Origin: Ostrinia nubilalis
Lineage: Eukaryota; Arthropoda; Insecta; Lepidoptera; Crambidae
Assembly: GCF_963855985.1 (NCBI RefSeq)
Contig: NC_087106.1
Coordinates: forward strand, 7,113,001-7,177,000
Direction: 5' to 3'
Length of the DNA: 64,000 nt
Below the pieces are notes generated by a model. The model worked only from the letters and a program-made list of their open reading frames with translations, did no database searches and had not been told where the DNA came from. How positions within the stretch are numbered: the first letter of the stretch is position 1; every line of letters starts with the position of its first letter. This document shows positions 12,367 through 23,879 of this stretch, in pieces. A program made the translations under genes and the position numbers.

Positions 12367-12538
12367 GAGCCAAATCACACGATGCGTTGCGGCGCCGCAA
12401 CACGCAAAGATTTCACCGTATCGCGCGACGCGGCGCCGCACCGCTCGTGTGTCCGCTACAGATATTTCTATGTAAGACGACGCAGCGACACCGCTCCGGC
12501 GTCGCACCGACGCCGCAATGCATCGTGTGCTTTGGCTC
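12367..12538. mobile_element. MITE with GAGCCAAA termini and 8-bp duplication
   Basis: This 172-bp element has long terminal inverted repeats: GAGCCAAATCACACGATGCG at the left and, read in reverse, GAGCCAAAGCACACGATGCA at the right. Exact TTAGGTGA copies lie immediately outside (12359-12366 and 12539-12546). Eight-bp duplications are the rule for hAT-type transposons, so it was probably moved by a hAT transposase. It is strikingly GC- and CpG-rich (GCGGCGCCGCA) compared with its surroundings. A second, interrupted copy lies at 26772-27187. Confidence 0.85.
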
Positions 12539-12547
12539 TTAGGTGAG

Positions 12548-13005
12548 AAGGTTAAATAAAATCGTTATGAAGATTTCCAAAGATATCACTGCACTATAGG
12601 TACGTGTACCATCTGAGAATTATTGATCCCATAATCTCTGGCAGAGAGTTTAATGCCCGTTTTCACCGTCACTCCCTAATTTTTAAGTGACCCCTATGGT
12701 AACACATAGCTGGATTTTTTTTTTCAAAGGGGTCACTTACTGGACTCTCTTATAACTGAACCCTAAATCTAAAACACAGATAACATCCTATCCTAACAAA
12801 ACGACAGAAAACGACGGACGTGTTTTGTCCGTAGAAAATTAATAATGTCATACAATATTTTAGCGATGATAAAATTTTATGACAAAGTATCATGGCGCCG
12901 ATCTTTGTGTAGGAAAAGAAGCCATTTGTCATATAGCCGATGATGTTTGAAGATTTCCTGAACACAACTTTACAGATTGGAACAAATTGTGTAACGGAAG
13001 TAGTA
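12548..13005. other. Non-coding stretch, nothing recognised
   Basis: AT-rich DNA with a weak internal mirror around 12660-12750 (GTCACTCCCTAATTTTTAAG, GGGGTCACTTACTGGACTC). That mirror may be the remains of another small inverted-repeat element. No gene. Confidence 0.4.
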
Positions 13006-13432
13006 GACTAAGAGCTAGTGAACGCCAGACCTACGTCATTTTAAGCTGAAAGTTTGTCAGCGTATGCTTGCTTGCTCCCAATATAGGATATAATGTTGGT
13101 GAATTATCAAGTTTGGATCATTGTGGCTTTAGGAGCTACCCTAAAAAAACTGTCTGGCAAGGAGTTGGAACTGTCAAAACTACTTCTAATTATTGTCCAA
13201 ATATTATACATTACCATAAAATCTGATTTTTATGCATAATATTTGGGCAATAATTAGAAGTATTTTCCCCAACAGCCAGACAGTTTTGACAGTTCCAACT
13301 CCTTGCCAGTTTTTTGAGGGTTGACCCAAACTTCATAATTCACCAACATTATATCCTATATTGGGAGCATACGCTGTCAAACTTTCAGCTTTTATAGAAT
13401 AACGTAGGTCTGGCGTTCACTAGCTCTTAGTC
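13006..13432. mobile_element. 427-bp foldback MITE, TA-flanked
   Basis: Almost the whole segment folds back on itself. The left arm starts GACTAAGAGCTAGTGAACGC and the right arm read in reverse starts GACTAAGAGCTAGTGAACGC. The arms continue in parallel through CAGACCTACGT, AAAGTTTGNCAGCGTATGC, CAATATAGGATATAATGTTG and AACTGTCAAAAC to a loop near 13210-13225. TA lies directly outside both ends. No transposase is encoded. TA flanks suggest a Tc1/mariner-type mover. Confidence 0.85.
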
Positions 13433-13657
13433 TATAGGAACACAGATATAAATTCGGTGACGGTTTCGGGCGAGCGAAATAAAAGCACTGTCTACCTGTA
13501 AAACGTGGCCTAGTTACTTTATAATAATGAAAATTGTATGGTTTTGTAATGTTTATGGTATATTAAAACTCGTATGTTCACGGCAGAACAGAATAGGTCT
13601 ACTCCTCTTCCCATGGAATAAGGATACATGGTGAATAAGAAACAAATTTGTAAATAT

Positions 13658-13797
13658 CCCCACAAGGTGGACCGACGACCTCATAGAGGTAGCAGGAAGG
13701 CGCTGGATGCAGGCTGCTACCAACAGCGCGATATGAAAATTATTGGGGGAGGCCCATGTTCGGCAGTGGACGTCCTGTGGCTGAAATGATGATGATG
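13658..13797 (+). mobile_element. RTE-like LINE 3' end (ATG-tail group)
   Basis: CCACAAGGTGGACCGACGAC opens the same coding segment as the other RTE copies (RWTDDL-like). It continues through CGCTGGATGCAGGCTGCTAC and GGCAGTGGACGTCCTGTGGC to a TGA stop and an (ATG)n tail. A frameshift in the middle breaks the reading frame. Confidence 0.75.
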
Positions 13798-13829
13798 TTT
13801 GAATATCAGGCCTCGCGAAACCGTCTAGT

Positions 13830-13940
13830 CAGCGTGGGGAGTGTAGACCAAATCATATATTTTGTCTCTGGAAAATTAGAGAAGGTTGAACTCCTGCAGT
13901 GGAGACTTTAGGATATGATGATAATGATGATGATGACTTC
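13830..13940 (+). mobile_element. LINE-like 3' tail repeat (CTGCAGTGGAGA..ATGATG)
   Basis: GGGAGTGTAGACCAAATC, then AACTCCTGCAGTGGAGACTT, then a GATGATAATGATGATGATG tail. The same words recur at 32537-32880. The layout (a CAGTGG motif, then an ATG-type tail) is that of LINE 3' ends in Lepidoptera, but the family is distinct from the RTE copies listed here. Confidence 0.5.
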
Positions 13941-14105
13941 AAAATAGGAATACAAATGCCTCAGGCCATACATAATTCCTTCGTGAGTTTGAATTTCGCT
14001 GGAGATTTCGTGGTTAGCACAAACTTTGTAATTGTCATTAGAACGATTTATTGAATTTTTTTTATGTTTCCTATCATTGACATAGGAGTTTTATAGCTTC
14101 CTAAT

Positions 14106-14332
14106 ACTTCTTCTTCTTCTTTTTGTGTCGACAACAAACCTACAGAGTGTCAGCCCAAAACTCCGCCACGAGGGTGGCGTTGTCAGCAGCACTCATCAAA
14201 TCCTCCTGAGTGCAGTTGCTTGGGCACTCAGGGCACGACATCAGGTGCTTCATCGACTGGGGAACAAAACCGCACCTGCACTCCATGTTTAAGCCATCCA
14301 AGAATCCCCACCTGACCAGGTGTTCCTTACCA
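14106..14332 (-). mobile_element. LINE C-terminal coding fragment with zinc-knuckle-like motif and GAA tail
   Basis: Read on the minus strand, an open stretch of about 63 codons ends at a TAG (14140-14142). It includes HLVRWGFLDGLNMECRCGFV, then a C-C-H-C-C pattern (CRCGFVPQSMKHLMSCPEC), and ends AEFWADTL. The stop is followed about 20 bases later by a (GAA)n tail. A cysteine/histidine cluster just before the stop and a short-repeat tail are typical of the end of ORF2 in Jockey-like non-LTR retrotransposons. The copy is strongly 5'-truncated. Clade assignment is inference. Confidence 0.65.
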
Positions 14333-14833
14333 TTATAGTAAACAAAATATTATCTCAGAAATAGTGCCAATACTTCAAAAGTTTTAATTAATCTACATCA
14401 CAAAACTAAATCATAAACAAACCCACCACTGGGTTATTGTGGTATTATGTTCATTTAATGGTTTTTGTTCACAAATTAATCTAACATGGCAACATTACAG
14501 GTAGCTGGGCGATAAAATACGAAAATTGCCACTTAATTTTATAACCGGCGACATTGTATCTTTTCTCTATGGGTGGGCCGTGGTCTATTTTTGTCTATGG
14601 CAGACAAAACCAACATAGCACTATAAATAACGTGTTTTCGGACAATTAATAATACGGGCTTTCTTCTATTGGATTGTTGTTATTTTTGGGAATATTTGAG
14701 TCTGTCTTGTTCAACGTTGGTTTTGTTTTTTGGTACACGCTGTATCGATTTGTTTTAAAATAGGGGAAGTAACAAATAATCGTCTTTCTATACAAGTAAT
14801 AGTGTGCTGTAGTTACATACTTTTATCAAATAA

Positions 14834-14976
14834 GTCCACAAGGTTAACCGACGACCCCATAAAGGTAGTAGAAAGATACTGGATGCAGGCCGCTACCAAC
14901 CGAGCGATGTGGAAATCAATGGGGGAAAGCCTATGTTCAGCAGAGGACGTCCTGTTGTGGCTCAAATGATGATGAT
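14834..14976 (+). mobile_element. RTE-like LINE 3' end (ATG-tail group)
   Basis: TCCACAAGGTTAACCGACGA onward encodes a decayed RLTDDPIKVVE then WMQAATNRAMWKSMGESLCS segment, and ends in a CAAATGATGATGATT tail. It is a 5'-truncated copy of the family at 13658. The 79-codon frame at 14730-14969 merges it with upstream host DNA. Confidence 0.75.
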
Positions 14977-15005
14977 TAATAAAATTTACTTGCCTAGCAC
15001 ACTAA

Positions 15006-15156
15006 CGCCCGTATTCACAAACGATGCTTGCATAAGTGAAGCAGCAAATCGAACGCACAGTTGAATAGAGCTCTGGGATTGGTTCGTATGTGACCCTGTG
15101 CAATGTGCATCCACGCGCACTGTGAGACCTCATAGTAATGTTTATGAATACGGGCG
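15006..15156. mobile_element. PIF/Harbinger-like MITE (CGCCCGTATTCAC family)
   Basis: This 151-bp element has terminal inverted repeats CGCCCGTATTCACAAACG (left) and CGCCCGTATTCATAAAC (right, reversed) and TAA on both sides. A second copy in the same orientation lies at 42696-42847, sharing the internal CAGTTGAATAGAGCTCTG/GAT and CACGCGCACTGT words. Three-base TAA/TTA duplications point to PIF/Harbinger transposases. Confidence 0.8.
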
Positions 15157-15159
15157 TAA

Positions 15160-18100
15160 AACAAAACCTATTAAAAACTCTACAAGAACGTAGGTTAAAG
15201 TATTAGTTAAACTGTTAGAAGCATAAGGTTAACGTCTAATTAGAGACATGAATCGCAAGACTGTTGAAAGTTGTCAGAGTTAACGATAGCTAAGTTTTAG
15301 GAGAATAGAAATAATGGTAGTCATAGACCTAAGTTTCATTAGAGAGGATCAAATAAAGATAAAACATTACCAAGACATATTTAAGAAAAATTAAACAAAG
15401 TATTCTTATATTTTAGACAGGTTTATCACTCACAGATCAACTGATTCGACTCATGTGATTGACTTTATACTTAGTTCATTTACTTAGTTACCTAATACTT
15501 ACATAATTTAAGAACTATGATGATTCTAAATGATTGTCTCTATACGTTTATGCGTAGTTAGCTTGTGCCGTATAATGTTGTCTCTACATAGTGTAAATAA
15601 TAACTCAGTGATACCAAAGGCGTCTGACACTAATACAGGCCTAAGAAAATTGGCAATGTAATTTTGAAAAACGTAAAATGTAATTTTAAAAGCCAACTCT
15701 ACATTTTCCTAAGCCTCAAGCAATAACAGTACATCCGAAAGACGTCTGCAAAGAAACGTGACTGTTCAAAAAGTAACCCCTTTTCTAGACACTTAACCCT
15801 TAAAATCTCGTTTTAACAATGAATCAACAAATTTCCACTTCACTGTTAGTTGTTCATTATCTTCTTTATCTCCAGAACAAAGTATTTTGGGTGTAAAAGG
15901 AACAATTTGAAAGTAATTTTATGTCTAAAACAACAACTTCCACAAATTAACCCTCAAAATGCAGTGGGTAACGAGGCGCCGACCAAGCGGTCCTAAATCA
16001 CCCAAAAACAAGTGCCAAATAATCCCACCACACTTTATTATAACAATAAAATACTGGGCGGACGTTTTTAAACCACAAATTTGCCAGATCAAAACAAAAC
16101 AGTGCACTGGGAGTTTTTCTTTGAGACTTTTATGGGACGAGAGTTTGGTCACATTATTTCGGCGGACCAAACCGCGTAATTTAATTTGTGATTGACGATT
16201 ATTTTTAATTATATTAACAAACAGATGGAAACAAATACTTCAGCGAAATAAACACTTGTTTTCATATTCTGCAAATGTGTCCTTTACACAAATTTATTTT
16301 AACAAGCAAGCATGAAAATTCCATTGAAGATAAAAGCATATCAAAACTAATTTAGCCTTCAACGCACGATTGTTAATAGACAAAGTAAGGCCGACAATGG
16401 CGGCAAAAAATAACATTTTAAAATTCCACCAGAGAAAATGTGCGCGCAAAAATTCTGCCGCAAACAGTTGAAAGGCGATTCAATTGTTTTTACTAACCCG
16501 TACTTACCGCACAATTAAAGACAACGAGGAATTCTCGGTGGGTGATTTACGGCCCGCGTTGCCCCGACGTCTGTTGAGGGTTAATTAGGGACGGAGCTGC
16601 GAAATTTATGCAGCCCGGTGCGGGGACAATTGATTGTGGGACATCTGACGCATAGTGCACGCGGGGCTAACGTTGGGGCCAATGTTTGTACACTGTTGGA
16701 AGCGGGTTTTAATTATCTAACTTTGTTTTGGAATTAGGATTATTGCGGTGATGGTGTGGCATGATTGATTAGTCAGAAATATTAGTGAAATTGAAATGTT
16801 ACTCTACTCAAAATGTCGTTCTAGGTCTGTCATAAAAATCACTAAAACAGTGAAGATCTTTCTTACATTATTACAATTCAAAAGTTAGTACTGTCTACAT
16901 AATTAAAATATAATTAACGTGTACTTTCCCAATTTGAGCTTTATTTACTGCTCCAGTATAAAAGTCTATTTCTTATTCCTTTTATTTTTAAAAACAAAAG
17001 CCATGTATTAAGTTTATATGTAGATATTTATTAAAGATGTATTAATTACCGTTGTTGTGTCCCATTTTTCTAACTCCAACTTTGCCAAACATTTAATTTT
17101 GCGTATTTGCCCAACAAATAGTGCGGTGTGGTCGGCCCGTCAACTCGCGGCGTGGGGCCATAAAACGGGCATTTAACTGAAACGTCAGAATTATTTATTA
17201 TAATTGTAACGGGTCGCGTAGACCATCGTGAGTCGAGGACGGGTTGACCCGATGGACGGATTTATTCGAACAGCTGGTGACCTCAGAATTATGAAACGAA
17301 ATATTGTTAGAATTATGATACTATGTTTTGGATTAATTATGTAACTCCCAGTACCTACACTACCTTAAGACCACCAAAGTATTTTGTTAAACTCTACCAT
17401 GCACAATATTTAATGTTATACTTTACTTTGTATTAAGAAAGATCCTGATTAGATAAAACAACTTTTTGAAACAAGCATAGTTATTAACTACTGAAATTAA
17501 ACCAGTTATAGAGACACTTACATCCCAGGTATGTTGTACATCCTAGACTGCATCTCACTAAACATCAGATATGTGTGAATGCACTCAAATACCTACCTTG
17601 TTCTGCATGTTAAACAAAAGTTTTGAATCTAATTGAGATATTGTCGATAAATATACGGATGCATAAAGAAAGAAAGAAAGAAAAAAAAAAATATTTGGTC
17701 CTCTAAAAATATATCAGTCAGTTAGTACCAACTATATTGCCTAGAATCCAAGTCGATTAAGCTCTAAACTACCTCTAAATTAGACTAGTGAGGTACGCGT
17801 ATCGATGAATTGTGACAGAAATGTTTATCGACGATTAAGCTAAAGACAGTTTTATGTGATTCGTGAACCCGACCTGACCCGATAATCCTGATGTCACGAT
17901 GCTTCTTATTTATACTGCTAGTGTGAGAAAAGCATTTTAGTTCCCACTTTAGTGTAAATAAAATGGAATTATGTGCATAATTTGGCGACAGCGATATAGA
18001 ATGTGAGAATATTTTAAGCTATCTTATTGAGTTGAAGGATGTCTAATTTCACATTTTATTGTCGTAGATCAAAGAAATGAGCTTTTTGTCAATGCGTTGT

Positions 18101-18209
18101 CTTTTATTTCTATCGTAATTATAACTACAAGGGCCATAAAAAAAAATATTTTGTCAAGCGTTATATGCCACCATAGGTCTAACATGTCTCAACTTCAAGA
18201 AGAATAAAC
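15160..18209. other. Non-coding stretch with possible conserved regulatory islands
   Basis: No gene. Three patches differ from the AT-rich background: 15950-16200, 16500-16730 and 17100-17290. They are richer in GC and carry homeodomain/Caudal-like words (TTTTATGGGAC, GGGCCATAAAACGGGC, ACAATTGATTGTGG). They are not repeats that I recognise. Enhancer function is a guess. The overlapping ORFs at 15925-16195 on both strands are incidental. Confidence 0.4.
17665..17691 (+). repeat. (GAAA)n microsatellite
   Basis: Simple AAAGAAAGAAAGAAAG run grading into poly-A. Confidence 0.9.
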
Positions 18210-18212
18210 TAA

Positions 18213-18347
18213 CCCTGGGGTGCACTAACTAACTTACAAACTTCATTTAAAAACACCGGTTAAAGTTATATTTACGGTTAAAGTTAAGGTGACATGAGGT
18301 CATTTTCTTTTCGGTCAACCTGAATTAAACCAGATGCACCAGTGACA
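18213..18347. mobile_element. Diverged Tourist-like MITE
   Basis: CCCTGGGGTGCACTAA at the left and CACTGGTGCATCTGG (right, reversed) are imperfect inverted ends, with TAA outside both. The interior ACACCGGTTAAAGTTATATT then TACGGTTAAAGTTAAGGTG matches the copy at 24011-24126 (CGCCGGTTATCATTATAGTT then ACGGTCAAAGTTAGGTG). It is therefore an old member of that family. Confidence 0.55.
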
Positions 18348-18350
18348 TAA

Positions 18351-19311
18351 AATTAATTCAAAACTGCAATTTAGAGAAGAAATATGTATAAACAAACTCA
18401 GATAAAGATAGATAAGTCCTAAGTCCACAACCACTTTAAAATAAATAATTCCATCGTAAGCCGTTCAAAACAATTAACTGAAAATTTATTGTAACAGCAT
18501 ACAATATTATATTTGTCATGCGCATAATTTAAAAATATGAAATGAGGAACATTTAACGAAAGTCACGTAGATTTTAAATATATCATGAAGAGGGATTATC
18601 TGTGCGTCCAATTATGACGTGCTGTATGACAAAGTGCCTTACAATCTTTGGAGTTTATTTATACTTCTAATATAATTGTTGGAGGATATTATTTTATAAA
18701 AATAAACATTGGAATGTAAAATGACTTGATAGTCGAGAACTATTAAATTTCAATTTAGCGTTGACCTGGGTAGATATCGATGTCGATAATGTAAATTATT
18801 TCGATAATATAAATTCTTTTAATTTTTTTAAGTAGTCTCACCTATTTAAGAACCGTTTTTTAAAAATCACTCTTGTTGCTGTGCATAGATTTAGCGCAAC
18901 ATGAAATTGTTACATGACATTTTAGGAACACTCTAAAATCTGATTCTACTGTTATAACTATAACCGCGAGTAATAAAAGTAAATCGTAATCAAACTAAAA
19001 TCATGGCCAGATATCAAAATTAATGTAATCTTGACGAAATTGTTCCCTACTGGTATTGGGAGTCTTCTACACCCAATTCCATTCTCTAATGAGGACTCAT
19101 CTATAAAGTAAGGCTTTTTAATAAATTACTTAAGAATTAAAAACACTAGGTGAAGTACGCATTACTTTATTATTTAAAAAAAATAGTAGATAGCTTGTGT
19201 TACAGTAGACAGTACATCAGTCTATGCTCACATTTGTTGCAGAATCAAACTTATCACAACTACATAAAGAATACAATCTTAAGTTATGATGCCGCAGCAT
19301 TTAGCTTGATG
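18351..19311. other. Non-coding stretch, nothing recognised
   Basis: AT-rich DNA with scattered short reading frames only. Confidence 0.5.
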
Positions 19312-19313
19312 TA

Positions 19314-19451
19314 CAGTCAGCATCAAATATACCCACATTCATGATACCCACAGTAGCCAATAAGATCGCAACACGTCTTTGTTGCGATTGGAATAAGTTT
19401 GTGTCATCAAACTGGTCACTTTGGGTGTCGCAAATTATTTTACACTGACTG
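19314..19451. mobile_element. TA-flanked MITE (CAGTCAG ends)
   Basis: CAGTCAG at the left and CTGACTG at the right lie exactly inside TA dinucleotides. The inner arms also resemble each other (AGCATCAAATATACCCACA against reversed AGTGTAAAATAATTTGCGAC). It is 138 bp with no coding content. TA flanks suggest a Tc1/mariner-type mover. A related fragment is at 4523. Confidence 0.65.
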
Positions 19452-19453
19452 TA

Positions 19454-20764
19454 CCGTTCTTAATTACTTCCTACTTAGGTACTGCCTTTACTTTAATTAA
19501 AGTAGCCCTGCTTCATTGATCGTCACCACACCGATACTAACTGTAGATACTGTATTGTACGCTATCACCACAGCATTCAACTCATTCACAACAGCTGACT
19601 AACTTTGGGATTTCATTTAAGAACAGAATGACTGGCCTTATGTTGACCCAGATTAGAAGGCAGGTATTCACAGACCCAACACATTACCTGATTTCATCAG
19701 AGGGTACAATGTGAAGCTCGCGGTGCCCTGAGATCGATTGACGTATTAAAGACACGTGGGGCCACGAAACTGGCTTGTTGTGCAAGTTTATATTTTCTTT
19801 ATTATGAGCGATTATAAATTATTGATGACATAAAAGTTTAAACACTATGTATTGCCTTATTCGCACTAAATGTTAGACCTAAGGACTGCGCACATTATGG
19901 TGACAGCACAGATTTTTAGGTGAAGAATAATAAGGAAAAAATTCCTTGTAGTTTTTTTTAACGATACGGTTGTGCAATGTAGGCTGCCGCTTTGGTATTC
20001 CTAAGCATGATTTTGCTGAAAAACCATTAACATGTAACACAATGTGCGCAGCAGTTCCTTACACTTTATCATTTTTTTTCATAGTTCATCAGAGCCATCG
20101 TTTATCGATCACTTGAGTTAATAAGTCGATTCTTATCAGCTTACTAAGATTCTATAAAAAATCTGATGTGTAAAAAATTTGTTTTTTTTTATATTAAGGC
20201 ATAAGGCAAATGCACCAATTTACCGTGAATGATTTCTCATTACTTCTTTAACGGATGAAATCTTAAATATTCTTTTATATTTAGGTACAATTATGTTCTT
20301 ATTTTAAGAGAAATTCGAAGTTGTGAAGGTCATTAAATTACCTACAAGGCTCTACATTTCATCCGTAACTTAAAATAACTGTGTTTGTAGCTGACTTAGT
20401 GGCCCCACCTTATCTCCACAAGGCTTGTCCCCCTGTTAAGGGGTGTACACACGAGCTAATGTGAAAACGCATTAATCATTCAGTTTTATACAAGTCTGAC
20501 TTTGGTTTTGTCGGGGTGGTATCAAGGATGCGATGCTATCGGAATCTTGCCTCATGTATATTTTAAAGTGTGTCAATAGAAGCTTTCAATTATGTAAAGT
20601 ATACATTGTAATTAAGTTTTGCGTGTTTCAGTTATTTTTTAGGAATTCATTTAGTTATAAAATACAAGTTGCTCACAAAACGTCAGAATAATAATTTATG
20701 AAACCATGAAAATATACAAAACCCTTTGCACATAACCATGACTAGTACTTACCAGTTTACTTAA
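19454..20764. other. Non-coding stretch, nothing recognised
   Basis: AT-rich, no gene, RNA or clear repeat. Confidence 0.5.
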
Positions 20765-20939
20765 GATTAGGCGCACACCGTTGATTTTTTGTCGGCCGAT
20801 AGTTTAGTCGGGCTGTTGATCAGTATGGGCATGTATGGGAGTGCGCACACTACGCCGATTCGATTTGGCCGATTCTTCATACAATTTGAAATCGGGCACA
20901 ACTATCGGCCAACTATAAATCAACGGTGTGCGCCTACTC
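20765..20939. mobile_element. PIF/Harbinger-like MITE (TAGGCGCACACCG family)
   Basis: Terminal inverted repeats GATTAGGCGCACACCGTTGA (left) and GAGTAGGCGCACACCGTTGA (right, reversed), flanked by TAA on both sides (20762-20764, 20940-20942). The 175-bp interior (GGCCGATAGTT, ACTATCGGCC) is itself partly palindromic. A second copy lies inverted at 51871-52046. The small plus-strand frame 20789-20974 is just this element. Confidence 0.85.
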
Positions 20940-21803
20940 TAAATCTTTGTTTTAAATTGTCTCTTTTCAGTTAACTTGCTATTATCCAGAAAACATTATA
21001 CAAAGCAGATAATGATATTGATTTTGACCTTGTCTTTATAATTATGACTTTTGTAACACATTCAGCACAAAGGTGACAAAAAAACAACAAGCTGACTTAA
21101 CCCCTAGGGCATCTTGAACCAGTCAACCAAAGACGACAAATTGTTCGCATTGTGTGTCACCAATTAGTGACAGCACGAAATGACAGTTACGTCAAAAGAC
21201 GCCCGATCTTTTGACATTTATAATACCCAATTATGAGACAACCACACCCCGTGAAGTATTCTTTGGTATTATTATAGAAAATCATTAACAATGGTCAATA
21301 GCAAATTGTTAATTCGTCCGCGGAAACTATTAAACAACTGTCACTTTTGTGAAATGTCACTAATTTGTGTCGTAGGGTTCCCATAAGTTTTATTTAGAAG
21401 ATGAAGAATACTTGAAAACAAAACAATATGTATGTGAAAAAAAGTGAAAATCTAAAAAAAAAACCGCTAAATTTTGTAGCATAATATTTTCCTACACATT
21501 ACTATTTAAAAAGCTACCTCACATATTTTTTTTCAGTAAATTTTTATGTACCTAAGCTGTAAACACTTTGAAGCTTTTATTTTGAACTCGATTTCATATT
21601 CAAGCATTAAATACGAGTATTTCATTTGATGAATCTTGAGTGCATTTATTGCAGATTATTTTAGTGCTTTAAAATACTGGAATGCAAGACATTTTTTACA
21701 GGTTATTCAAAAACACTTACGGAACCCCATTTTTGAGCTAGTTCACTCAGGTCCAGTGTCAAGACACCAATTGTGCGGGCCCCCAACGCATAATTATACG
21801 ACA

Positions 21804-21853
21804 AAGTGCGGTTGCCGTCAACTCCAATAAGTGCGGTTGACGTCAACTCCAAT
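21804..21853 (+). repeat. 25-bp tandem duplication
   Basis: AAGTGCGGTTGCCGTCAACT.CCAAT is immediately repeated as AAGTGCGGTTGACGTCAACT.CCAAT, with one substitution between copies. Confidence 0.9.
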
Positions 21854-22003
21854 GTTTAAGAGACTGTCATACACAATGCCTTTGACGACTTTGTCTCACT
21901 TCGCAATTATGACACCCTTATACTTCTACACCAACTTATTAGAACACCAAAAAAGTATTCATTCAACTCTATTACCAATGACGTAAAGTTGAGTTTAAAT
22001 TCA

Positions 22004-22151
22004 TGGAACAGCAAAAATAAAGTTGCAAATGAGAACAACACTTACTACAAACAGAAGCTTTTACAAAACTGTATTGTAAGGGAATAAAGATGGTTTTGTA
22101 TTTGTGGAACAGCAAAGATAAGTTTGTAAATGAGAAGAACACTTGCTAGAA
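22004..22151 (+). repeat. Two-copy local repeat, 101-bp period
   Basis: TGGAACAGCAAAAATAAAGT at 22004 recurs as TGGAACAGCAAAGATAAGTT at 22105, and both run on to CAAATGAGAACAACACTTAC or TAAATGAGAAGAACACTTGC. The divergence indicates an old tandem duplication. Confidence 0.75.
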
Positions 22152-23109
22152 GAGACAGGTTTCGAATTATTCCCGTTTTAATTGTAAGACTCATTGTCAG
22201 GTCGTATGGAGGAGAATTAATGAAGGTGTGATAGTAACGACATTTTTGTGTGAGGTTGGAATTGCTGTCTTAATAAACACTGTTATTGGAAATGAGAATT
22301 CAATGAAGTGTGTATTACATGTAGTGTATGTAACTACTATTTTCGTTTACCACTTTGAACATGCATGGGTTATATTAAGCATTTATAAGTAAGGAAAGAA
22401 AGAAAAGGTATTTTTAAGGCACTTTAAACATTAATTAAAAAAAATTCTTCTACTCCTTTCTGCAAAAATACAAATACGAATCTTGTATCATTATTGATGT
22501 TGAATAATATTGCTTAATAAAAAAATATCGATCCCAGATATCAATTCTACAATAGTCGTTGATACCTTACCTATATCTGTAAAGATTTCAAATAAATTAA
22601 ATACTATTCTAGCTACGTGCGGTAAACATTAAATAAAATTTAATGTAAGAAAGTTATTATCTTCAAGTATCTCTACCCAAAAAAATGTAAAAGCACTTAT
22701 ACTTTTACGACAAAAATATCTCACAATCTCTAAATAATTCACAAAACAATACTGACCTCCCCGAAAAGCACAATAAATATAAACAAAAAGAGGGTTAAAG
22801 TGAACTTTATTTGTAATGAGAGGGCAGTTCATTCATATTTAATTGGCGCTGGTCTACTTTATGGCCCTCTATGGACGAGGGTGGTTTTCACGTTTTTTTT
22901 TTTTCAAATACCCGATATGTTTGAGTGGTATTGTAGAGGACAGTGCGCGGTGATGCTAGTAGAGTATGGATATGACAGTATAAAAAAAATATTTTCTTCG
23001 AATGATAATACATACGAGTACTTACTGCTTGTTAATATAATAGCACAGAAGACAGCACAACAAGGTGGGAAGGTTCCTTTAGTTCAATTTCAGATCGATA
23101 TTGTATCTT

Positions 23110-23410
23110 ATCATCATCATCATTTCAGTCATAGGACGTCCACTACTGAACATAGGCCTTCCCCAATGATTTCCACAATCGCCGGTTGGTGGCGGCCTGC
23201 ATCTGGCGCCTATCTGATTTATGAGATCGTCGGTCCACCTTGTGGGTGGATGTCAAACGCTGTGCTTGTCTGTACGTGGCCTCCACTTTAGAACCTTGCT
23301 GCCCCATCGGCCGTCAGTTTTACTAACTATGTGCCCTGCCCATTGCTACTTCAGCTGTTTTTTTACGGACGTTCTATCTCGTAAAGAAACACCGATTGCA
23401 GCTCAGCGAG
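23110..23410 (-). mobile_element. RTE-like LINE 3' end (ATG-tail group)
   Basis: On the minus strand this is about 300 bp of RTE ORF C-terminus. It starts upstream with an AAIGVSLRDRT-like segment at about 23400 and passes the region equivalent to the GRWGRKVLEWRPR block. It then reaches CCACAAGGTGGACCGACGAT, ends GGACGTCCTATGACTGAAAT and has an (ATG)n tail at 23110-23122. The frame is broken in several places. It is longer than most other copies here. Confidence 0.75.
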
Positions 23411-23673
23411 GTGAGTTTTGTGATTGTGGTCTTATGAAGTTGTAATTGGTACTATTTTTGCGGTTGAGTTTATCTTGAGTTCGATTTCTAGTCGGCGTTG
23501 AATAAATCTGATTAGTCTTCGAAATTAGAATATATTAGAATCTTTTTTTTTTAGCAGCCATCAAAATAATATTTCAGAATAAAAGTAGCTGTATACAGTA
23601 CTTCTACTTACCTAGTAGATAAATTACATTTACCACAGTTAATTAGATAACATTATCCTTTACGTACATCTTT

Positions 23674-23688
23674 ACACACACACACACA
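23674..23688 (+). repeat. (CA)n microsatellite
   Basis: ACACACACACACACA run in non-coding DNA. Confidence 0.9.
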
Positions 23689-23879
23689 GCCATGTCCACT
23701 TTAGTCTTTCGTAGACCGCCGCTAGTCGGTAGCCGTTCACGAGAAAAAAATACGCGAAATAATATCGAAAAGCAATAAAAGAGTACCGCAATAAAACAAA
23801 CAAACCCGGTTGATAATCGAAGCGAGTGCTGCAACGCATTGTGAGTCTTTATGTTAGTCGTAATATTTTACATCGGAAA

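Larger units (their letters stand above)
20943..23109. other. Non-coding stretch with two small local duplications
   Basis: No gene. The patch 21120-21370 is rich in ACAAT/ATTGT and CCAATTA words and may be regulatory. The 163-codon frame beginning at 22800 is chance sequence running into the antisense of an RTE fragment. Two local duplications are listed separately. Confidence 0.45.

Noticed and set aside
21804..21853. CRISPR-like repeat
   Set aside because: Only two directly abutting copies without spacers, in an insect genome.
22800..23291. 163-codon plus-strand ORF
   Set aside because: Its second half is the antisense of an RTE 3' end including the reversed ATG tail (HHHHFS), and its first half is low-complexity intronic sequence. 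Not a gene.
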